This document shows positions 60,801-64,000 of a stretch of DNA of 64,000 bases, piece after piece. Position 1 is the stretch's first letter; each line of letters begins with the position of its first letter. Source of the DNA: Mesocentrotus franciscanus (lineage: Eukaryota > Echinodermata > Echinoidea > Camarodonta > Strongylocentrotidae); NCBI GenBank assembly GCA_037976565.1, contig CP137672.1, positions 24,769,134 through 24,833,133 on the forward strand, given 5' to 3'. A program made the translations under genes and the position numbers. The notes beneath the pieces are model-generated. The model did no database searches, had not been told where the DNA came from, and saw only the letters and a list, made by a program, of their open reading frames with translations.

Positions 60801-62850
60801 AAATTGTGTGCTTTCTCGTTTTTGTAGGTCAGTTGGAAGAATATCGTAGAAGAAATATTCCCCGAAAAAAGGATGAGTACTATTTTGGACCGAACATTAC
60901 GCCACCCACATCTGTGTGCAGCGCATATGGTTTTCAAAAAAGTCTGAGTATATTTTCTTATCCAAGACATCACAGTACACAACAATTGTTTTGTACTACA
61001 GAGTCAATCTTAACCAATTGCTTCTAGAAATTTCCTTCACAGTGCAATCGCATTCCCCGAACTTTATCTTTAAGCTATAATGTATTCGCCTTACACAATT
61101 AGAAATGTTAAATGTCAAAATGTTGGACTGTTCTTGAATGCACTCGGTTTATAATACCACAGGTACCACAGGTAGGTGATATATAGTATATGATAGTATA
61201 TTGGGGCAATTTACCAATGTGTAGCTTTACAACATTGGTAAATTACCCCAAGTGTGATATCTCTACAACGCAAGAGCAGTCTATCTCACGATTTTATGAG
61301 ACCATAATATGTTGATTATACTCACAGACACTGTAAGCCAAAAGGTCCATATCCAATGTTCTTGTTTTCATAATGAGCACATTGATCTACATGCAAAATA
61401 AGGTCAGTGAAATATTTGACAATTGAGTCTCAGTCTACAAGATGATATATTGAATTGGAATATCACTTTCATTAAGCATCGTTAAAAGTACTATATCCCA
61501 TTTTCAGCCAACATCAAATTCTGTAGAACTTTGCAGGAATTATTAATATGTCACGTATGTCCTATCTGTGAAATGTCAAAGTTAGCAGTGTCCTAGTATT
61601 CAAATTATGCAAGGAAAACCGTTTACTTTCTAGACTTCACTGTCAGACACTATTGAGTCACTGACTGATTTCTTTTTGGCATACATAAATGAGCTGTAAA
61701 GGGTACATGAGCATTTGTCTACATCTATAACCCATTTCTTGTTATGGCCATAATTAAACTGATTGAATCTTTGCGCAGCACAAAACCTACGACCATTCGG
61801 TACAAGGGATTTACTAAAGGGATTGCAATCCCTATAGTCAATTTTACAACTAACAGTCGTTATTTTCCCACAAAAAGACATTTTCAAGCCCTTTCGTTTT
61901 GAGGGAAGTTCTAATTTAGTATTATCTTTAAAATGCAGGTGAAATTTAACCTTTTCATTTGTTTGGCCGGCAAATGGGACATAGTACCTTTGAAGATGGT
62001 TGTATTTTTTACGGCAGGCAGGAGTTTTAAACTATTATTATAAATTATTTTTTGTTTTAAATGTTGATCCGGAATACTGATCAGTTTAGGAAATTGATGA
62101 CTGTAAAATGAAGCATTTCAATTATATCTGGGCATTGGATATACTGAATGGTAAAGTCAATTCATGTCCCTATCAGTAAATACGGAATTCAGAGAGAAGA
62201 CCTCTGTGTTAAAAACAAAAACAATGACATCTTGATCAGACTTTAGCAACTGAAAATTGGTATGCTTCCTCTTACCTGATCCTCTTACGTAGGTACATAC
62301 GGTTCCTATTTGATAAAAAAAAAAGATGGCAGCCTTACCCTTTTATCAGACCATTAGATAATGTGAATCACAACTGCTTTTACTCCAGTGAAATTTACTA
62401 CCAACATCTTATTGATTAATAATAGAAAAATCATTAATCATTTGTATTCTGCTAGCGTCCGTATCTGTCACACACCATCTTTACGCGTCTATTCCGTTGT
62501 TCGTGTTATATCTTTTTATCTTATAATTGAATATATGTGGAGTTTATATACATTGATGATTACCACATTTACTGCTAAGTGCCATATTTATTTGATTAAG
62601 ATACCATAGAAGCACTTAGTAATAAAATGATTATAATAATTATTATTATCATTGGAAGTAGTAGCAGTAGTAGTAGTAGTAGAAATAGTAGTAGTACATG
62701 TAGTAGTAGTAGTAGTATTGGTAGTATTATTACCATTATTATTATTGTTATTTTCATTGTTATCATTATCAAAACTATAAAAAAAATTCAATACTATCAT
62801 ACCTTGGGAGTCCATTTCAAGATGACACAAACCTAAAACACACACGTTTC
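50665..62850 (-). CDS. Copy 2: LRR-7TM receptor gene (16 visible exons, open)
   Basis: A minus-strand gene from beyond the right end down to the stop at 50665. Visible exons: linker 1-3, LRR N-cap (two exons), ten LRR exons and the 7TM exon, together 2102 bases or about 700 codons in one frame. Every LRR junction splits a Leu/Ile/Val codon after two bases, so LRR exons are interchangeable. By homology to copy 1, four SRCR exons and a signal peptide should lie beyond 64000. The likely role is a cell-surface receptor coupling an extracellular recognition region to G proteins; ligand unknown. An intron of copy 2 carries a LINE at about 52500-54450. Confidence 0.88.
52072..52143 (-). CDS. Copy 2 LRR10 exon
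   Basis: A 72-base exon: [20 protein letters not shown] then LKA. It is a degenerate LRR lacking the central Asn, placed just before the Cys hinge as in a C-terminal cap position. Acceptor GAACAG, donor GTAAGTAT. Confidence 0.82.
52490..54450 (-). mobile_element. CR1/L2/Jockey-like LINE in an intron of copy 2
   Basis: On the minus strand: linker before RT ([32 protein letters not shown] at 54396-53953), RT start ([31 protein letters not shown] near 53500-53690), a catalytic [10 protein letters not shown] near 53000, then [16 protein letters not shown] (52670-52948). Several frame changes. Endonuclease and C-terminal tail are mostly missing. It has the same orientation as the host gene and lies between LRR9 and LRR10. 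Confidence 0.85.
54792..54863 (-). CDS. Copy 2 LRR9 exon
   Basis: A 72-base exon: [20 protein letters not shown] then LEY. Acceptor CATCCACAG, donor GTAAGTAC. The copy 1 equivalent is expected inside the N gap. Confidence 0.9.
55372..55443 (-). CDS. Copy 2 LRR8 exon
   Basis: A 72-base exon: [20 protein letters not shown] then LLIL. Differs from copy 1 LRR8 by a Val-to-Gly change and silent changes. Confidence 0.9.
55605..55702. repeat. TAG-rich microsatellite (copy 2 intron)
   Basis: (TAG)n with interruptions, orthologous in position to the copy 1 repeat at 6765-6893. It lacks the G-rich insertion. Confidence 0.9.
55982..56050 (-). CDS. Copy 2 LRR7 exon
   Basis: A 69-base exon: [20 protein letters not shown] then ERL. 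Acceptor TTAACACAG, donor GTAAGAAT. Confidence 0.9.
56316..56384 (-). CDS. Copy 2 LRR6 exon
   Basis: A 69-base exon: [20 protein letters not shown] then HRL. Acceptor TTTTGTAG, donor GTAAGTATT. Confidence 0.9.
56799..56864 (-). CDS. Copy 2 LRR5 exon
   Basis: A 66-base exon: [20 protein letters not shown] then VL. It keeps the short form seen in copy 1. Confidence 0.88.
57480..57551 (-). CDS. Copy 2 LRR4 exon
   Basis: A 72-base exon: [20 protein letters not shown] then LENL. Splice sites match copy 1. Confidence 0.9.
58373..58444 (-). CDS. Copy 2 LRR3 exon
   Basis: A 72-base exon: [20 protein letters not shown] then LLTL. Acceptor CACTCAG, donor GTAAGTAT. Confidence 0.9.
59051..59122 (-). 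CDS. Copy 2 LRR2 exon
   Basis: A 72-base exon: [20 protein letters not shown] then LEF. Acceptor ATCTTAG, donor GTAAGTTT. Confidence 0.9.
59355..59485. repeat. TAG/CTA microsatellite pair
   Basis: (TAG)n runs into AATAATAT and then (CTA)n, giving an inverted, hairpin-prone microsatellite in the intron between LRR1 and LRR2. A related, less regular stretch is in copy 1 at 11205-11400. Confidence 0.85.
59730..59801 (-). CDS. Copy 2 LRR1 exon
   Basis: A 72-base exon: [20 protein letters not shown] then LVYL. Acceptor ATATGCAG, donor GTGAGTTG. Confidence 0.9.
60654..60715 (-). CDS. Copy 2 LRR N-cap, second exon
   Basis: A 62-base exon: [20 protein letters not shown] then L. Using the second AG of GTAGAG keeps the frame with the preceding C-D-C exon. 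The other two frames contain stops. Confidence 0.75.
61041..61074 (-). CDS. Copy 2 LRR N-cap, first exon
   Basis: A 34-base exon encoding [11 protein letters not shown], joining in frame to linker 3 (two leftover bases) and to EGSSNF. Together they give C-x-C-x14-C, the LRR N-cap pattern. Acceptor TTATAG is my choice; an upstream AG 15 bases away is also in frame. The donor is GTGAAG. Confidence 0.6.
61326..61386 (-). CDS. Copy 2 Cys-rich linker exon 3
   Basis: A 61-base exon: [19 protein letters not shown]. Both Cys are conserved with copy 1. Acceptor GCATGTAG, donor GTGAGTAT. Confidence 0.78.
61485..61990. mobile_element. Copy-2-only DNA transposon with about 25-base inverted ends
   Basis: The left end AAAGTACTATATCCCATTTT and the reverse complement of the right end (AAGGTACTATGTCCCATTTG) match, followed by GCCAAC or GCCGGC. 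Copy 1 reads across without it (about 14143). No complete transposase. Minus-strand frame 61887-61630 has no recognised motif. Confidence 0.75.
62276..62305 (-). CDS. Copy 2 Cys-rich linker exon 2 (short form)
   Basis: A 30-base exon encoding TVCTYVRGS, phase 1 on both sides, 15 bases shorter in frame than copy 1. Acceptor AAATAG, donor GTAAGAGG. Very small, supported mainly by conservation of both splice sites and the frame. Confidence 0.62.
62650..62735. repeat. TAG-rich microsatellite
   Basis: (TAG)n with CAG and AAT interruptions, between linker 1 and linker 2 of copy 2. Confidence 0.9.
62803..62850 (-). CDS. Copy 2 Cys-rich linker exon 1
   Basis: A 48-base exon encoding [15 protein letters not shown], phase 1 on both sides, with acceptor ATTGCAG and donor GTATGATA. 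It is the furthest 5' exon of copy 2 inside the window. Confidence 0.8.
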
Positions 62851-63105
62851 CTGCAATTAAAGATATAAACCACGATTGTTACTGAAAGATTTTCTCCAAC
62901 ATTTGCCATGTTTCTTAAATACATGTAATACGTGATTAACAGTGCAAATTGCTAATGTGTAAATATAAGAAAATGTGTTGTAACTGAATGAGATATCATA
63001 AAGAGACTCATCCCATCTAGAATGCGATGATGAAAAATCAGTGACGATAATATTCCTAAATCAATCAAAGCTCTCAAATAAAATGATAACATCAACACGA
63101 TAAAC

Positions 63106-63422
63106 CTACTGAACGATAATAGGGTAGGAGCCCCCGGCAAGAATATCATATAAGGGTGTGGGGCGTAGTCCACAAATAATTTAAAGGTAATATACCATTG
63201 GGTTTTTGTTGTACAAACGCCATAGTTAGTTATGCTCCTCTCCTACCATCATTCAGCAGGTCCTAATGAAGCCCTGTGCCAAAAATGGCATTTGTACAAC
63301 AAAAACTCAATGTTATATTACCTTATAAATTATTTGTGGGCTACGAGGCGACGCCCCCGCCCCACACCTCTATATAATATTCTTGCCGGGGACTCCTAGG
63401 CCTACCATAATATCGTTCAGTA
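63106..63422. mobile_element. Foldback element with about 80-base arms
   Basis: The left arm (CTACTGAACGATAATAGGGT, then CCGGCAAGAATAT and TGTGGG) is repeated in inverse at the right end (ATAATATCGTTCAGTAG). The inner part also pairs (TTTTTGTTGTACAAA with TTTGTACAACAAAAA). Copy 1 lacks it in the intron between SRCR4 and linker 1. Confidence 0.85.
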
Positions 63423-63574
63423 GTTCCTAAGGAAGCCCTGTACCAAAAATGGTGCTTTTATCAGGCAAGTAACGGTAATTTCACCAAGCCACCTGACTAA
63501 CGTGTGAAGTAGTGCATACGGCTCTGATCTGGAGTACGAGTGCGCGCCATTTGCCCAATAAATCAGATAAACAT

Positions 63575-63850
63575 TGTTTATCGAGAGAAACTATGTTTAT
63601 CGACTGATAAACACAGTTTCTCTCGATAAACAGTGTTTATCGGCGATAAACAAAGTTTTTCGGCGATAAACAGTGTTTATCGAGATAAACTCTGTTTATC
63701 GACTGATAAACACAGTTTCTCGGCGATAAACATTGTTTTTCGAGAGAAACTGTGTTTATCAGTCGATAAACATAGTTTCTCTCGATAAACAGTGTTTATC
63801 GCTTGATAAATCAGATAATAAATCAGATAAACAGTGTTTATCTGAATTAT
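63575..63850. repeat. Array of CGATAAACAGTGTTTATCG palindromes
   Basis: About a dozen 16-19-base units, each a near-perfect palindrome of GATAAAC and GTTTATC, with the variants GAGAAAC and GTTTCTC mixed in. Each unit offers two GATAA words and two forkhead-type TGTTTA words. No open frame. Not present at the corresponding place in copy 1. Confidence 0.85.
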
Positions 63851-63929
63851 TGGTCAAACGGCGCGCCATACACGGATCCATACAATGTATTCGGTTAACG
63901 TAAAGCTAGTGTCGTGGTCATGCAAGGTC

Positions 63930-64000
63930 AGGGTTAGGGTTAAGGTTAGGGTTACGATTAGGGTGGCTGGGGGTAAGGGTAGGGATTGTGAATAGGGTTA
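63930..64000. repeat. TTAGGG-like degenerate repeat (copy 2)
   Basis: GGGTTAGGGTTAAGGTTAGG and similar words, matching 15428-15500 of copy 1 with its flanks. It shows that paralogy with copy 1 continues up to the window end. Confidence 0.75.

Noticed and set aside
63575..63850. CRISPR-like array
   Set aside because: Eukaryotic context; units are contiguous palindromes without unique spacers.

Overview
This window is animal nuclear DNA. It is AT-rich, has introns with GT..AG boundaries, and is dense in LINE, SINE, DNA-transposon and tyrosine-recombinase debris; it also holds a 500-base run of N. The mix of scavenger-receptor cysteine-rich (SRCR) exons, one-exon-per-repeat leucine-rich repeats (LRRs) and a relaxin-receptor/GRL101-type 7TM exon points to a marine deuterostome, most likely an echinoderm such as a sea urchin. 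No species can be named from the sequence.

The window is organised around three copies of one receptor gene. Copy 1 (minus strand, about 20192 down to 6313, continuing past the left end) has a signal-peptide exon, four SRCR exons, three short Cys-rich linker exons, an LRR N-cap in two exons and eight visible LRR exons. A ninth LRR exon is probably hidden in the N gap at 5628-6127. Copy 2 (minus strand, from beyond the right end down to 50665) has the same linker exons, N-cap and ten LRR exons, ending in an intact 7TM exon. Copy 3 (plus strand, 27006-41528) is a decayed inverted copy: signal peptide, damaged SRCR1, the second half of SRCR2, SRCR4 with a stop, and linker exon 1. All exon phases agree. 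Two copies place SRCR4 about 0.53 kb before linker 1, so I read the family as one protein: signal peptide, 4 SRCR, Cys-rich linker, LRR N-cap, about 10 LRRs, 7TM. This would be a chimeric scavenger-receptor/LGR-type GPCR. Copy 1 carries a frameshift in SRCR1 and a stop in the N-cap. Every visible exon of copy 2 is open.

The rest is mobile DNA. 0-5 kb: satellites, a purine-rich minisatellite and a MITE. 6-15 kb and 55-63 kb: paralogous introns that differ by insertions specific to one copy. 29-32 kb: a GGTGTT-rich insertion, LINE pieces and a long foldback. 32.4-39.1 kb: two nested Helentron-like elements whose end repeats covary, the inner one holding a LINE. 42.9-43.8 kb: perfect foldbacks. 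44.3-48.4 kb: a tyrosine-recombinase element with an intact SGNH hydrolase and no visible reverse transcriptase. 52.5-54.5 kb: a CR1/L2/Jockey-like LINE inside an intron of copy 2. 63.1-63.9 kb: a foldback and an array of GATAAACA palindromes.

Most long open frames outside these genes are simple-repeat or chance frames. All exon boundaries are hand-inferred from splice signals, reading phase and comparison between copies. There is no transcript evidence.
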